A stretch of DNA of 64,000 bases, taken from the NCBI GenBank assembly GCA_900312665.1, contig ONZQ02000020.1:124001-188000 (forward strand). Reading direction: 5' to 3'. The first letter of the stretch is position 1. The number at the start of each line of letters is the position of its first letter. Under the pieces are notes generated by a model. It was given only the letters and a program-made list of their open reading frames with translations. It was not told the origin of the DNA and made no database searches. The DNA is from Cephalotrichum gorgonifer (taxonomy: Eukaryota; Ascomycota; Sordariomycetes; Microascales; Microascaceae). The position numbers were made by a program, and so were the translations under genes. This document shows positions 1 through 10,945 of the stretch, one piece after another.

Positions 1-121
1 TGTCAGTCGCGCCGATCAGATGGGGAGAGAGAGAGAGAGAGAGAGCCTACGTGGTCCGTATGCGACGCCGAGCCAGAAATATACGCCCTAAGAAGGAGCC
101 AGATTCAGTGACTGCACGCGG

Positions 122-478
122 CTATTTCCAGGCATGCACCGAGTGTTCCACGTACTGGTTCGTTTCCATGTTCAGGTCTAAGCAGGCGAAATCGCCCTGC
201 CATTCGGTATCCTCCGGGCTAACCAGAGTCGGGTCGTACACGCAACCCTCCTCGTCCCAGTCCCAGTCGATCTCTGACTCGTCGATGCCCTCGGCATCTT
301 CTTCTTCGAAGGCCGGGTAGGGGTTAGCTTCTTTCCCGCTTTCGACTTCTTGTTTAATTGCGGCAATGACCCTGCGTCTGATGGCGAGCATCAGCGGATT
401 CGTAGATCCATAGCTTTCGTCGCCACCGCTGCCCGCCATGGTGGCGCAGAGTGCGCAGTAGAGGTCCCAATCGCCCAT
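122..478 (-). CDS. Small acidic hypothetical protein, possibly the first exon of a longer gene
   Basis: An ATG-started reading frame of 118 residues runs towards the left window edge. It begins MGDWDLYCALC, with a CxxC pair close to the start, and has an acidic middle rich in D, E and W (about residues 55-85). A similar opening, a short GDWD stretch followed by a CxxC pair, occurs in a group of fungal F-box-like proteins; that resemblance is from memory and weak. The frame stops at 122-124. The family members I recall are longer, so a splice just before the stop and further exons beyond base 1 are possible. I could not find a convincing donor. The gene may be real but 3' incomplete, and no function is assigned. 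Confidence 0.4.
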   Translation of the reverse strand: MGDWDLYCALCATMAGSGGDESYGSTNPLMLAIRRRVIAAIKQEVESGKEANPYPAFEEEDAEGIDESEIDWDWDEEGCVYDPTLVSPEDTEWQGDFACLDLNMETNQYVEHSVHAWK

Positions 479-1536
479 GACAGCTAATTGAGGCCGATGG
501 ATGTGAAGAGATGAACGTGCGGATGAGGTTTGATGTGGTCGGCAAGGGCTGAAATATTGCGGGGGTGTTTGCGGCGTGGTTGGTGTTGCATTCAGCTTGT
601 GTCAGCGACGGGCTTTTACGAGGCGAGGGAGGTGTCAGGCTCACAGGAGTTCGCGGCGATCAGGTAAATTCACATCCGTTATGCATGATGGGACGCAGAG
701 GAGGCCGCTACTCGGTGCGCAACCGACGTACTTTAGCTCCATGTCCCACCACCCCTTTTCGACACCCAGTCCGGGGAACAGCCACCATGTTTGATACCCA
801 AGAATCATGTCGGAATGGCAAGCTATTTCCTTGGTTTCTTTAAAAGCTAGGAGTTTGTGTGTCGGGTACTGCTGTCTTCTAGCTGCGCGTACCTTCAGGA
901 TGTTCTGCGTTATACAACCTTCATCCGCAGAGCCAGCAAGGCTTTGCATCTTTGCGGGCTGCACGGAGAAGCTATTTCTAGTTGCGATTGGTACTGGTAA
1001 GATATATCTAGACCTATAATATCAACCAGGCTTTACCAAGGCGAGAAGCGAAGATGCATAATTTATACAGGCAAGGTGAAATTAAGAATGTTAAACCATT
1101 TTACCGGAAACCGACGGCAAACAAGCCTGGGTTTGAAAGACAAGACACGCGCTACGAAGGCTGCACATTCCGCAGCCGCGGGGTCGATGCGAACCATCTC
1201 ATCTGGACATTCGCAGCTGATGTAAGCGGCATGCTGTACCCCGCCATGTGCTATCCTGTAAGGAGAATTACGGTTTAATTATGTTGTGCCGAACCTCGGG
1301 ACGAGAGTTCAGCCCCAATTCCAAAGTGAGATATCTCAGCCAACACATCGTAAGCAGAATTCTCTTCAACTCGTCACACTTGTTTCAAATGCCAATTATT
1401 ATTGTTTAAACAAATCCTGACGTTCCCGCAAGTGTTTAGGTCATCGAACTCCTTCACGACCCTTCAGTCTGCCCTATCCGAGTACACCGCCATCCAACTA
1501 TCGAGCGAGCCGCGAACCTGATCCGTGATATCTATA
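479..1536. other. Intergenic region without a recognisable gene
   Basis: Short overlapping ORFs occur on both strands, but none has domain-like sequence or consistent splice signals. The last 150 bases, with pyrimidine-rich stretches, probably hold the promoter and 5' leader of the thioesterase gene that follows. Confidence 0.5.
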
Positions 1537-2094
1537 ATGGATCCCTCGGTACAGACTCTTATCCAGCATTTCAGCTCTATTCCCTGGTGCAGGAAGCATC
1601 TGGACCGCCCAAACCAGGTCTTTGCGCCTGCTGACAGCCGCCGCTCCGAACGCTCCACTCAGTATTTCTTCGACAAGACACTCAACACTGCCGACACCCT
1701 CCCCCAGTTCCTCGTATTCTACGATCCACCCCAGCCCAAGGAATTCGTCACGGAGGTCCGGGCCCTCGTCACGCTAGGCAAGGACGTTGCGGGCCACAAG
1801 GGTGTGTGTCACGGCGGCATGGTCATGTCCATCCTAGACGAGGTTGCTGGAGAGTTGGGAGGCATGAACCAGCTGTCCGGGGCGATACAGCACAAGATGC
1901 TCGTGACGGCGTATCTAAACACAAAGTTCATCAAGCCATTGATGGTGCCTTCGACGGTGTTTGCGAGGTCATGGGCCACGAAGACGGAGGGGAGAAAATA
2001 TTTCGTGGAGGTTGTTATTGAGGATGAGAATGGGGTAGCATTGGCTTCAGCCGACGCCTTATTCGTGGGTGTGAAGGAGCAGGGGAAATTATAG
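1537..2094 (+). CDS. Hot-dog fold thioesterase family protein
   Basis: Uninterrupted frame of 185 residues starting at the ATG of MDPSVQTL; a GTG 12 bases upstream is in frame but not a plausible eukaryotic start. The centre carries CHGGMVMSILDEVAG (about residues 91-105), the HGG signature and following helix of the PaaI/4HBT hot-dog thioesterases, with the usual Asp/Glu pair (D101, E102) after it. The C-terminal part has the alternating beta-strand pattern expected of the fold. Members hydrolyse acyl-CoA or related thioesters; the substrate cannot be read from sequence. The N-terminal 50 residues are a fungal extension common in these proteins. No targeting signal is obvious. The gene stands alone and is not part of an evident pathway here. 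Confidence 0.85.
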   Translation: MDPSVQTLIQHFSSIPWCRKHLDRPNQVFAPADSRRSERSTQYFFDKTLNTADTLPQFLVFYDPPQPKEFVTEVRALVTLGKDVAGHKGVCHGGMVMSILDEVAGELGGMNQLSGAIQHKMLVTAYLNTKFIKPLMVPSTVFARSWATKTEGRKYFVEVVIEDENGVALASADALFVGVKEQGKL

Positions 2095-3135
2095 AGCTGT
2101 CCTCTCGCGTTAGCGCCAAGTCAGTGTGCGCATGGCTGATATATAGACGGGGTCGGGCCATAGTCATCTTCAATCGTACAGGCAGAGCCTCGCATTCAAG
2201 ATGATCAAAAGGCTGCCATTTATGGAAGAACAATATGTCACTTTTGGAACCTTCCGACCAGGATAGCGTCGATCATGGGGATATTCAAAGCCATACTTAG
2301 GGGCTCAAGCTAAGCGCCTGGGCTCACTCGTCGGCTATGCCCTTCGTCCAGTTCGTTACATTTCGGCGTTTCGGAACAGCACGGGAAACAATTACACGTT
2401 AGTTTTGATACCCTGTGCATGGGGCTCAGGATCTTCGAGCCGTTGAACCGGTGAGAAGAAGGTCATGATAGATGCAAACTAAGAGAGAAGCACATCCGCA
2501 CTGGCAAGGCGAGCCCTCTCTCGGAAGACGGCCGAGAAGACAAAGAAAGTGGCCCGCTCCTTGCCTGTTCTTAAGGACCCTGATTGGAAACTTGCTCTGT
2601 TTTCCACGAAGGAACAGGCCAGTGAACACCAAGGATGGTGAGAGAGACAGAAATTAGTGACGACTGGGTGCTGGCTAACCATGCAGCGGCCTGGAGACCA
2701 TTTCCGAAGGTGGCCACCCTGAAGTCATCTGGTTGGGCTATTGACGGTGTGAGAAGGTCTTTACAGCGCAGTTGATGCTCGAGAAGTTAGTTATCAAACA
2801 TCTAATACTATTACTGAAGCCGAAAATTCGGGTTAGCTTTTTTATAGTACATACGGTATATATCAGAAGAGACTCAAGGATATAACTTGATAGGAGGATT
2901 ATAGCAAGAGAAAGCTTGGGGTGAGCTATTCACAAGGGGGGTTAGCGACGAGACGACGTGATGGAGGGTCCAGCGTCGACCGACTTGGCATAGTGGAAGA
3001 TACTGGAATATGCACAGGATATGCTTGGCGCTTGTAATCTCATAGGAAACCCTTAGTCCGCGCGTCCCCTCCCCCATTCACCCTGGCTCCTTGTTTGAGT
3101 ATGGGCAGTAAATGTTAAGTAGTCGCGCCGCCAGA
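2095..3135. other. Intergenic region, nothing recognised
   Basis: ORFs of 60-70 codons occur on both strands at 2426-2682 and 2874-3077, but none resembles a protein family and they overlap each other. It lies between the 3' ends of two convergent genes. Confidence 0.5.
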
Positions 3136-3514
3136 TTAAGTGTCTCTCGGCAAAAACTCTTCGAACTTCTCCAGTAGATCTGGATCATCCTTGAAAATCT
3201 CTCTCATCTTGTCGTGTATAGGAGGCACAGCCACTGCAGCCTCTGGTATCTGTCCTTTTCCGTAAAATTCTCCGAAGACTTCAAAGAACTTCGTAAGAAG
3301 CTCTGGACGGTCGGGAGTCGCGCGGGCCTGGGGACAGCATGCGAGGTTAGGTCTGCTCTAGCATGAGGCGAGTTGTGGGATTTTGCCTAATCGGTTAGAA
3401 CCCCACCTTGACCTCTTCGATGAATATCCTCGCCTTGCCCATGTTTCCTGGGCACTGCGGGGCGGTTGGAGGCTGCTCAGTCGCACCTTGGTTGCTGGCA
3501 CAGTCGCTCGTCAT
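3136..3514 (-). CDS. Mini-protein with a single Sin3 PAH-like domain
   Basis: Two exons, 3407-3514 and 3136-3327, separated by a 79-nt GT-AG intron (3328-3406), give a 99-residue protein. It starts MTSDCASNQG, has a Pro/Gln-rich N-terminus, and then a helical region beginning ARIFIEEVKARATPDRPELL and ending PDLLEKFEEFLP. The spacing F-(x)n-VK...F...F...G...I...V...M..IF.DDPDLLEKFEEFLP matches a paired amphipathic helix (PAH) of Sin3, including the closing DLL..F..FLP signature. Sin3 itself is over 1000 residues with three or four PAHs; here one PAH makes up almost the whole protein. PAH domains bind short amphipathic helices of transcription factors, so a small modulator of such binding is possible, but that is inference. 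The frame is conserved across the splice, which supports the model. Confidence 0.7.
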
Positions 3515-4457
3515 AGTCAGGAGTTCTCCTGGTTACGATAGAATATTGATGAACTATTTCGTCCAGGTTTGAATCGGGGCAGGGAGGTGTTCAGGCATAT
3601 AGTTGTGGCGGAAAGGAGAGGAGGATGTGATGGAAGAAGGGAGAGGACCTGGAGGGTGAGCATGGAGGATTCGTAACCCTATAACGGATAGTAGCTCACC
3701 AGCATCCTTCATATCCCGCTCGACCGAGCTGTCCCTGTCTCATTAATCAATGCGGGTAGAATACAACCTCTGTTGTCTCGAAGTTCACAATGTAGTCACT
3801 GCTTGAAAGCTGAAAGGTGTGAACGAAGAAAAGACTTTAGTTGGCCGCATTAGCTTTCGTTCATTTTATAAGAAATCGACCTAAAACTTCCAGCATTTCA
3901 TGGTCCATACATGTACAGTAATGAGTGGTTCATCTGCTTTCTGAAGATCTACTGCAAACCCGGAGACAAGTATCCTCTGCGATCAATCTCTACAAGCAGA
4001 AGTCACATTACGCCCATACCGCTGCGAGAAAGGGCTAGTAACCGGCGCAACTCACACGACAACGCAAATAAAAAGCGGATTGGGGATCCAGGCCCCGGCG
4101 GGGTGACTCAAGAGGAATAAGACGCGTATATAAGCCGGCCATATAGCGTACTGAATCAAAGGCATTTACTTAATAGGTAGTTAAGCTGCGTTGACGATGA
4201 CCGGCGCTCTTTGCCAAGAAGCTCGAGCTGCTGAGCTGGACCACGGCGAGCAAGTAGATAACAAGGATCATACCGTGAGGCACACACAACTGAAGAACAT
4301 TTTTAATCGTACGTCCTAATACGCCTAGACCACAGGCAGTAATTGTTTAAAGTGCTTCAAAGAAACAAGTCAATCCAAGCTGCCAGTGCTTCTCGGACGG
4401 GCTAGCTACCCAAACGGGTGATATGCATCGTTACCTACTGCATCACATAATCAAACA
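3515..4457. other. Intergenic region upstream of tRNA-Pro
   Basis: AT-rich sequence with scattered short ORFs (for example 3911-4120 on +), none convincing. The part next to 3514 is presumably the promoter of the PAH-like gene. Confidence 0.45.
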
Positions 4458-4571
4458 GGGCCGATGGTCTAGCGGTATGATTCTCGCTTAGGGTAACACC
4501 CTTAGCACGCTTCGTGAGCAATCACGAAGCTAAATTGCGAGAGGTCCCGGGTTCAATTCCCGGTTGGCCCC
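4458..4571 (+). tRNA. tRNA-Pro(AGG) with a 42-nt intron
   Basis: Acceptor arms GGGCCGA and TTGGCCC pair (one G-U), the T arm is CCGGG-TTCAATT-CCCGG, and the anticodon stem CTCGC/GCGAG encloses loop TTAGGGT with anticodon AGG at 4490-4492, so it reads proline codon CCU. An intron at 4494-4535 sits after base 37, the canonical position for eukaryotic nuclear tRNA introns. The intron contains GCTTCGTGA...TCACGAAGC, able to form a 9-bp hairpin. A T5 run at about 4584-4588 could terminate RNA polymerase III. An identical copy in inverted orientation lies at 5992-6105. Confidence 0.95.
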
Positions 4572-5991
4572 CTTATTTTGTTTCTTTTTACTTCATCCCT
4601 GTAAACTAATATTTAGACTGTTGCCGGGTTTGTTACCCAAAGTTTCCCTTTGTAGATTACTTTAGCCCTGTTGTGTCAAGTCTCTAATGGAGACAAGCGA
4701 GAGAAGTACATATATGCTCGATATTACATCGTATATCTAAAAATTCCCCGCAAGTGGAAGCGTGTACTGTAGACGATACAAATCCCTCTTCCCAAGCATG
4801 ATTCTCCTTGATGTGTAATCTGTAGAGTATAGGACGACCCTGTATTGAACCTCGACTCAAACTGGTCCTCACTCTCATGTGAGTCGAATGGATCTCCTCT
4901 ACTTGTGAGCCTATTACTGTAAGGCAATCGCTGGGCCCGCTTGGCCGAAACTTAGGAATCTCCGTGTCTTAGTAGATCTTGTGGGCTATGCCACGTTTCA
5001 TATAGACCGGGCAGGATATGGAGCTACGATAAAGTCCCTTCGAGGTAGGACACAGCGCTCGTACACAAGCGCCAGCATTCTTCGGCTCAACCATCGTCAA
5101 ATGCTGGCACCGACGCTTCACGCGTAATCCATTGAAACAAAGCATATAGCTCACAGAGAAATGCACGGCTCTTCAACTTCATGAACCTGAACCAACTTCT
5201 GGACTTCAACAGCGTATACGTCAGACTATTGCCCTATTACCTCAGCGTTTAACCTGTTCGATAACTGTGGGCAACAAATATGGAAAAAAAAAGGAAACAT
5301 GGGTCCTTATGAACGTCGGAAGCCGAAGAGTGTTTGGGCTTGATGGATATAGGAGATATAGAAGGCATAACCGGATTGTATTAGGGCTCGTACAAGATGC
5401 ATTGGTCGCTAGGCCGACAGGGAACACGAGTCATAACCCAATGGTCGACATGAATGGCGAATCGGTGTCATCACCTACAGGAATAGGAAAATGAGGTGTC
5501 AACATGTACATACATCGCCGATACCCCCGTGCCAGGCTGGTCTGCTCTCCCCCATGTGAGATAGCACACTGTCACATAAATCTCCATTTTTCCAGTCTTC
5601 TCCCCACAATAGAACACCACCAGTGTTACAAATATGGACAAAGGAGGCTTACTACCAAGGTGGGACAGAACTCTATGTTCATGATTGGACTGTAGGCGTG
5701 CGGAACGCAAGACCCATACTATCGCATATCTGTCTAGTTTCATGTATAGGGGAACCCAGCCAAGGGTCACTCCCCTATCCAATGAACACAATCCCTTACC
5801 GCTAGAGGATGTGAATTGTAGGAGCCCCTTGGCCCTTGCTGCTGAAACTCGAATAGGAAAGGCTTATACTTTATTAAAATTCCATGCTAGGCCAGAATTA
5901 CACGCGCTTGTAGCTTAGCATGGAACTTTGATAAACAATAGAACCCCAAAAAGAGAAAATACAAAAAAGCGAAGGACAAAAAAAATAGCAG
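4572..5991. other. Spacer between inverted tRNA-Pro genes
   Basis: About 1.4 kb between two convergently oriented tRNA-Pro genes. ORFs of 60-106 codons are present on both strands but they overlap, lack domains and have no splice support. I see no terminal repeats beyond the tRNAs themselves and no transposase remnant. Confidence 0.5.
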
Positions 5992-6105
5992 GGGGCCAAC
6001 CGGGAATTGAACCCGGGACCTCTCGCAATTTAGCTTCGTGATTGCTCACGAAGCGTGCTAAGGGTGTTACCCTAAGCGAGAATCATACCGCTAGACCATC
6101 GGCCC
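5992..6105 (-). tRNA. tRNA-Pro(AGG) with a 42-nt intron, inverted copy
   Basis: The reverse complement is identical over all 114 bases, intron included, to the gene at 4458-4571: same acceptor stem, AGG anticodon and hairpin-forming intron. A run of eight A on the + strand at 5978-5985 gives a T8 RNA polymerase III terminator just downstream. Identity through the intron points to recent duplication or gene conversion. Confidence 0.95.
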
Positions 6106-6622
6106 ATACACACACATGTCGTGGAGATATCAAGGTGTGAATGTATAGCCTGTGAGATGATTGGTCTTTTGTGAAACTATCTCCAGTCATTGCAATCAGT
6201 ACTCAAGGTTCTTATGTCGATCCTATGGGATACGCAGTTGGGGGACGCCCAGGGGGGACGGGGGGGTAAGAAGAGGGGTGGGGCGAGCAGGGCCTTCCCG
6301 GCCAATTGTATGCATGCCCCTCGCCCATGTCCATGACCAGGCAGGCTGTCGTTTTGTTAAAGTCTGGCCACAGGCCTCTACTTTCACATACTCTTACGCT
6401 ACCTAAAGGGGGAATACAACAATGAGCATCAGTACAGGTGAAGGCCCTTCCCAATAACAAGGCTGCTTTTAGACTGTGGCGGGGCAGATATTGGAATGAT
6501 CAAGCGCTGACGCAGTAGGAGAACAAGGTGGTGCTATGTTGCACAACTACTGGATGTATTAACCTCATCTCCGTAGGGTAACTAAAGATTGATCTCTTGA
6601 AAGTACGCCGTTGTTACTTCCA
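6106..6622. other. Intergenic region, G-rich tract, no gene
   Basis: Contains a G-rich stretch at 6238-6290 and short ORFs with low-complexity translations. It lies between the tRNA 5' end and the 3' end of the aldo-keto reductase gene. Confidence 0.45.
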
Positions 6623-7864
6623 TTAGAGCTTGAGAATCACCTGGTGCGCGGCGTCCTTATCCGCGTCATCATTGAATATGTTTACATCCCACTTGGGCGA
6701 GTCTGGTAAAGAGTTAGTAAGGTGCAGGGGAAGTTGAATCGCTAGGTCTAACTCACAAGTCGTGGGGATGTTGAACCGCCGAGGGTTGTTCCCCAGCGCA
6801 TCAAGAGCTTGGACGGCCTCGTCGTCAAGGTCCACCTCCTGGAAGTTCTCCCGGATACGCGACGCGGTAACCGACTTGGGAATTACCGCGTGGCCGCCGA
6901 TCTGGGACCAGGCCAGGACGACCTGAGCGGCGGTAATGGTCTTTCCCTTGACCTTGGAGAGACGCTCGGCGACGGCCTTGACGTCCGGGTCGTTGACCAG
7001 CAGGGGAACGCCGAAGCTGTTGTTTCCGAAGGCGGAGTATGCGGTGATCAGGATGTTCTTCTTGGCGCAGTACTCGACCAGGGCAGGGTTGGGAAGCCTC
7101 GGGTGGCGTTCGACCTGGTTGACGGCGGGCACGACGCCCGTCTCGGCGATGACCTGCTCGATCTAGACACGGGAGTCAGACACGAGGGCATGTGTCGTAG
7201 AAGGAGATAAATGCTCGACTTACATGCTCAATAGAGAAGTTGGAAACGCCAATGGTGCGGACCTTGCTCTTCGGGAGCTGGGTCAACGCTTTTATGAAGG
7301 AGGATTATTAGCGGACTGCCCGTGTCTCTGATTCGATTCCGATGGGCTTCTTACCCCTCCAGGTGTCAGAGATCGAGACACCGTCGTCAATAGCCACTTC
7401 GGCATCGTTACCGGCCTTGCGAGGGAAGAGATCATCTCCGTTGGGGAAAGCAACGGGCCAGTGGATCAGGTAGAGCTAGAATGCGTTAACAGCGCGGGAT
7501 ACTTTCTACGAGGAAGGGAGCCAAAAAAAAATCTTACATCCAGATAGTCCAACTCGAGTTCGGCCAGGGTATCGTCGAGAGCCGCCTCTACATTCTCGGG
7601 GCGGTGCTTGTTGTTCCACAGCTTCGAAGTGATGAAGATGTCCTTGCGCTCAAGGCCGGGCACCTCCGCGAGAGCCTTCTTGATGCCCTGCGCGACCTCA
7701 CGCTGGTTCTGGTAGATCTTGGCAAGGTCGAGGTGACGGTAGCCGGCCTTCAGGGCCTCGAAGACACCAGCGCCGACCTCACCGGGGGCGGCCTGCCAGG
7801 TGCCGTAGCCCAACAGGGGGATGGTGTGACCTGAGCTCAGAGTGGCAGTCTTACCGGACGACAT
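6623..7864 (-). CDS. Aldo-keto reductase (NADPH-dependent, glycerol dehydrogenase/Gcy1-like)
   Basis: Five exons (7538-7864, 7355-7475, 7224-7288, 6757-7162, 6623-6702) splice in phase to 332 residues, the normal AKR length. The catalytic tetrad is readable: D46 and Y51 in GYRHLDLAKIY, K81 in ITSKLWN, H114 in LYLIHWP. The IPKS motif followed by SRIRENFQEVD forms the NADPH-binding part, and the C-terminus TTYSPKWDVNIF is typical of the fungal Gcy1/Gld2-like group, which reduces small aldehydes or interconverts glycerol and dihydroxyacetone in the cytosol. The last intron (6703-6756) is 54 nt and stop-free, so its retention would keep the frame open and add 18 residues; the branch site TTACTAAC near its 3' end and the restored consensus TTYSPKWD show it is an intron. 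Substrate is not determinable. Confidence 0.9.
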
Positions 7865-8699
7865 GGTGGGACGGGCGGGGTGGTGAAGTATTACAAAGGT
7901 AGAGAATAATTTGTTGGCGTTGTCTCACTCGCTAGTTTTTGAGGACGAAGTTTACCTTTCACCCAAGGTACCCAGCAGGAGCTTGGTAGGCGGCTTGGCT
8001 AAATACCTCAAGAAAGCCGTAGTCCCCTAGGAAACGTGACCTGGAACCCCCCAGCCCCTCACTTAGCATCAAGCTAAGCCCCGCTCTCGCGTGATGTCGT
8101 CATATGAGTGGTCTCGTCGATTGCTACGATGGATATTGGCTGTGGGGCGTCCGTTGATAAGCTAGTGCAGGAATCTAGGGGATAATAATAATATCCGCTC
8201 TTGGTAATAAGCTTTTTGGTCCTGAAACAAGTTCTAAATTCAGGTAGAAGAACTGTAGATAGAACCCAAAGTCAACAGGCGCTATCGAAAATAACGTCAT
8301 ACACGGGCTTAACCACACCACCAAGCGCTAATTGCCGTGCTAGTTCACGACCTTGGCCTGTTTCAGTCTCCTTGCTCAAGCTTGAGCCATCTCATTCTTC
8401 CTGTGTCCCCTAACATTATGGCCTAAACATAAACGCGTACTTCTAGGTAGGTCAAGTTTGAACCAGGTTCCGGATGAAGATTTTACTTCAGCCCTTCAAA
8501 TAAATCGACGTGTTGAAATCTATTGTGTGCCGAGACGACTCGACTTTTGATAGTTCAGGTTCAGGACGATCAGAGAAACCGGAGCAAGGGATATGACGAT
8601 TGGTGTAGTCTAAAAGAAGCTCCTCTGATAGTTCAGATACACCCAGGACACAACGCTGAAGCTCATCTTCTCACAGGATCAATCTAATCTGTGCTTAAA
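7865..8699. other. Intergenic region, promoter side of the aldo-keto reductase
   Basis: No coding sequence recognised. The first 150 bases upstream of the AKR start (7865-8010) are the likely promoter. The rest is AT-rich spacer up to the 3' end of the HET gene. Confidence 0.45.
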
Positions 8700-10945
8700 T
8701 CATACGATCTTCAACGTCCTCCTCGTCCAATCGCGATACTTGGTATCCGGATAAGACATCAGGGAGGCAATACCTGCCCTTCGGTAGACGGAGAATTCCC
8801 CGGTTCTCTCTAGAATGAGACACTGGCCGCGTTTGTATGGATATTCGTTTTCCAACCCACGCTTGCCTAATAAAAGAGCCGTGTACTCCTTTCGAGGAAC
8901 CTGCTCGACCTCCTTCAGATAGTGGTCCACATCCACATCATCGATAAACTGCGTTCTCTCTATCACTTCGACTAGTCGGGGCGGCAGGCCCGATTGAGAT
9001 TGCCGCTCCTCAACTATCCTCGTTGAAAGCCTCGAACCAACCGAGTCCTTTTCGTTGTCGAGGAGGGACTCGTCCCACATGACGTACCCCAAATTCTCTC
9101 TAGACTCCGGATCCTCTGTGTCGACTTGGAATGTCCGGCACAGTTCCATTGCAAGTCCAGAAACAACAATATGCCCAGATAGGACTTCTCCGTAGCAGTT
9201 GGCCTTGTCCTTGGACTGAATCTCGGACGAGAGCAGGCGGAGTTTGTCCGGGTCGTCCGCGTCGGAAGGGTCAATGTCATGGAAGTAGAACTGGTCGTCG
9301 GTCACGGCCCAGGACCATGACGGGGCTCTATAAGGAACCACGTGCTTGGCCCACCGCATCTCCTTCACCCACATCAAACCACCGGAAATATCTGTCGACC
9401 ATAGGCCTGCCAGATAGTCGCCTCGTAACGCAGTGTGGATCCGCTGAGCTAAGCCGGAGAGAGCGGGAAGTTTGTCCGAGTGGACCGTCAGCCGCCTATC
9501 GCCGAAGTCTGTCACTATTCCATAGTACTCCTTTAGCAAGGCATATCTATCTAGACGGCCGCCCGCGTGGAGTGTGGCGGATAGTTCGGGGTACAGGAAG
9601 CTCGATTCGGGCATCTTGGTTCCAGGATGGATGCCGTCGGAGGACTTGAAGCCGTGTGCACACCTCCAGTATATGCGAGATCTACCATAGTAGAGGATGC
9701 GTGGTGACAAGACAGATTCCTGCAAGCACCACCCCCGTTGAGATAGTGGTGCATGGCTATAAAGCGATCTCAGGTCCTCCTGCTTTGCTTTATCGCCTAG
9801 GGGAAAAACAGATACACGTAGCTCGGTTGCATCGCTCTCCGAGAGCTGGATTCTTACTTCCGTCTCGGGTAGGGGTTCTTCTACCCGTCCTGAGTTTCGA
9901 ATGATCCCGTGGCCACTGGCTGGAGATGACGCGGCGGATATCGTGACCAAAGAGTTTCGATAGACGTCGGCCATTTTAACGGACTCCGCGGCCCAGTCAT
10001 CTCGGTCGTCCTGAATAATACAAAGAGAGTCAATCCAGAGGTATTGCAAGCCCAACTTCCGTGTAATCTTGATGGCATCCTGGAAGTTGGCCGCAAGCTC
10101 TTCCCGCGGCAGGACGTCTTGAAAGCGGGTCAATGTGTTCTTCGTCAAGACGCAGTCAATCTGGCCGCCCCAACAGTGACTTAGAGCTACATATTGGGCG
10201 CGAACAGCATTACCTGGGATGAATAATCGGCAATCCGCTGCGGACGCGCCTGACGACCCGACGTCGACTACCCGGGTTGGAAGGAATGGGGGATTAGCGC
10301 GCGGGCAGTCGCGGTGGCCACTCTGGCATTCGCTGATCCATCGCTTTGCAGTTCCAAAATTTCCGTCGGACCCGAGATCTCCATCGGTTGGTCGGCGACC
10401 AATCTCGATATCCCCCAGTTTTGGAGGGTTATCTACAATATTAATGCGGCAATTAGTGCCTGCGCCCCCTTGGTGCCCGTTCTCCCCTGCGGGGTCAGGC
10501 ACGAACCAGTTAGGGTTGATATTAGCAACCACGCCTTGGGAGGCTCGTCTCCCGATTCTTCTTCGACGTTGTATTCCTCCGCCTGACCGGCTGTAAGCTG
10601 GAGGAGGTCAAAATTCCGGACATCGTCGAATGGCGCTGTTATGTAGACATGGTCGGCCTGGATCGAGATGCGAATTGGCGTCTCGTCGTCCCATCTCTTG
10701 AGAGCATCCAACAGAGTCTCGTCCTCACGAGTGTAGTACCAGTCGTCATCAGACGTGGATTCGGCAAATGCTCCAAGTATCAGCCCGCATAAATCGCAGC
10801 CGTCCTGTGCAGATCGCTCTAGATCGTGGACAGAGGCGTGGTGCTGGTAGTATTCTGACCGCGGACTGACTGCGCCCTGGAACTCGACCTTGGCTAAGTC
10901 GACGAGTTTTTGGATGGCGAGTGAAGAACAATAAGAGCACCGCAT
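8700..10945 (-). CDS. Heterokaryon-incompatibility (HET) domain protein
   Basis: The HET domain is clear: YVALSHCWGG, then ITRKLGLQYLWIDSLCIIQD, YRNSLVTISAASS and GWCLQESVLSPRILYYG. In fungi this domain triggers cell death on encounter with non-self. The N-terminus MRCSYCSSL...CDLCGLIL has the paired CxxC motifs typical of these proteins, so I start at the ATG ending at 10945 rather than at the longer frame to 11032. The N- and C-terminal frames differ and must be joined. A 101-nt intron (10487-10587) with a good branch site CCCTAAC and acceptor but a weak donor (GTCAGG) restores phase, giving exons 10588-10945 and 8700-10486 and about 714 residues. If that intron is wrong the gene carries a frameshift. 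It sits next to an NLR gene. Confidence 0.85.

Noticed and set aside
4458..6105. Inverted 114-bp repeats resembling terminal inverted repeats of a transposon
   Set aside because: Each repeat is a complete tRNA-Pro gene with cloverleaf and intron, the spacer has no transposase frame and no target-site duplication was seen.
9131..9649. Open frames on the + strand across the HET gene
   Set aside because: Same cause: shadow frames of a strong HET-domain coding sequence.
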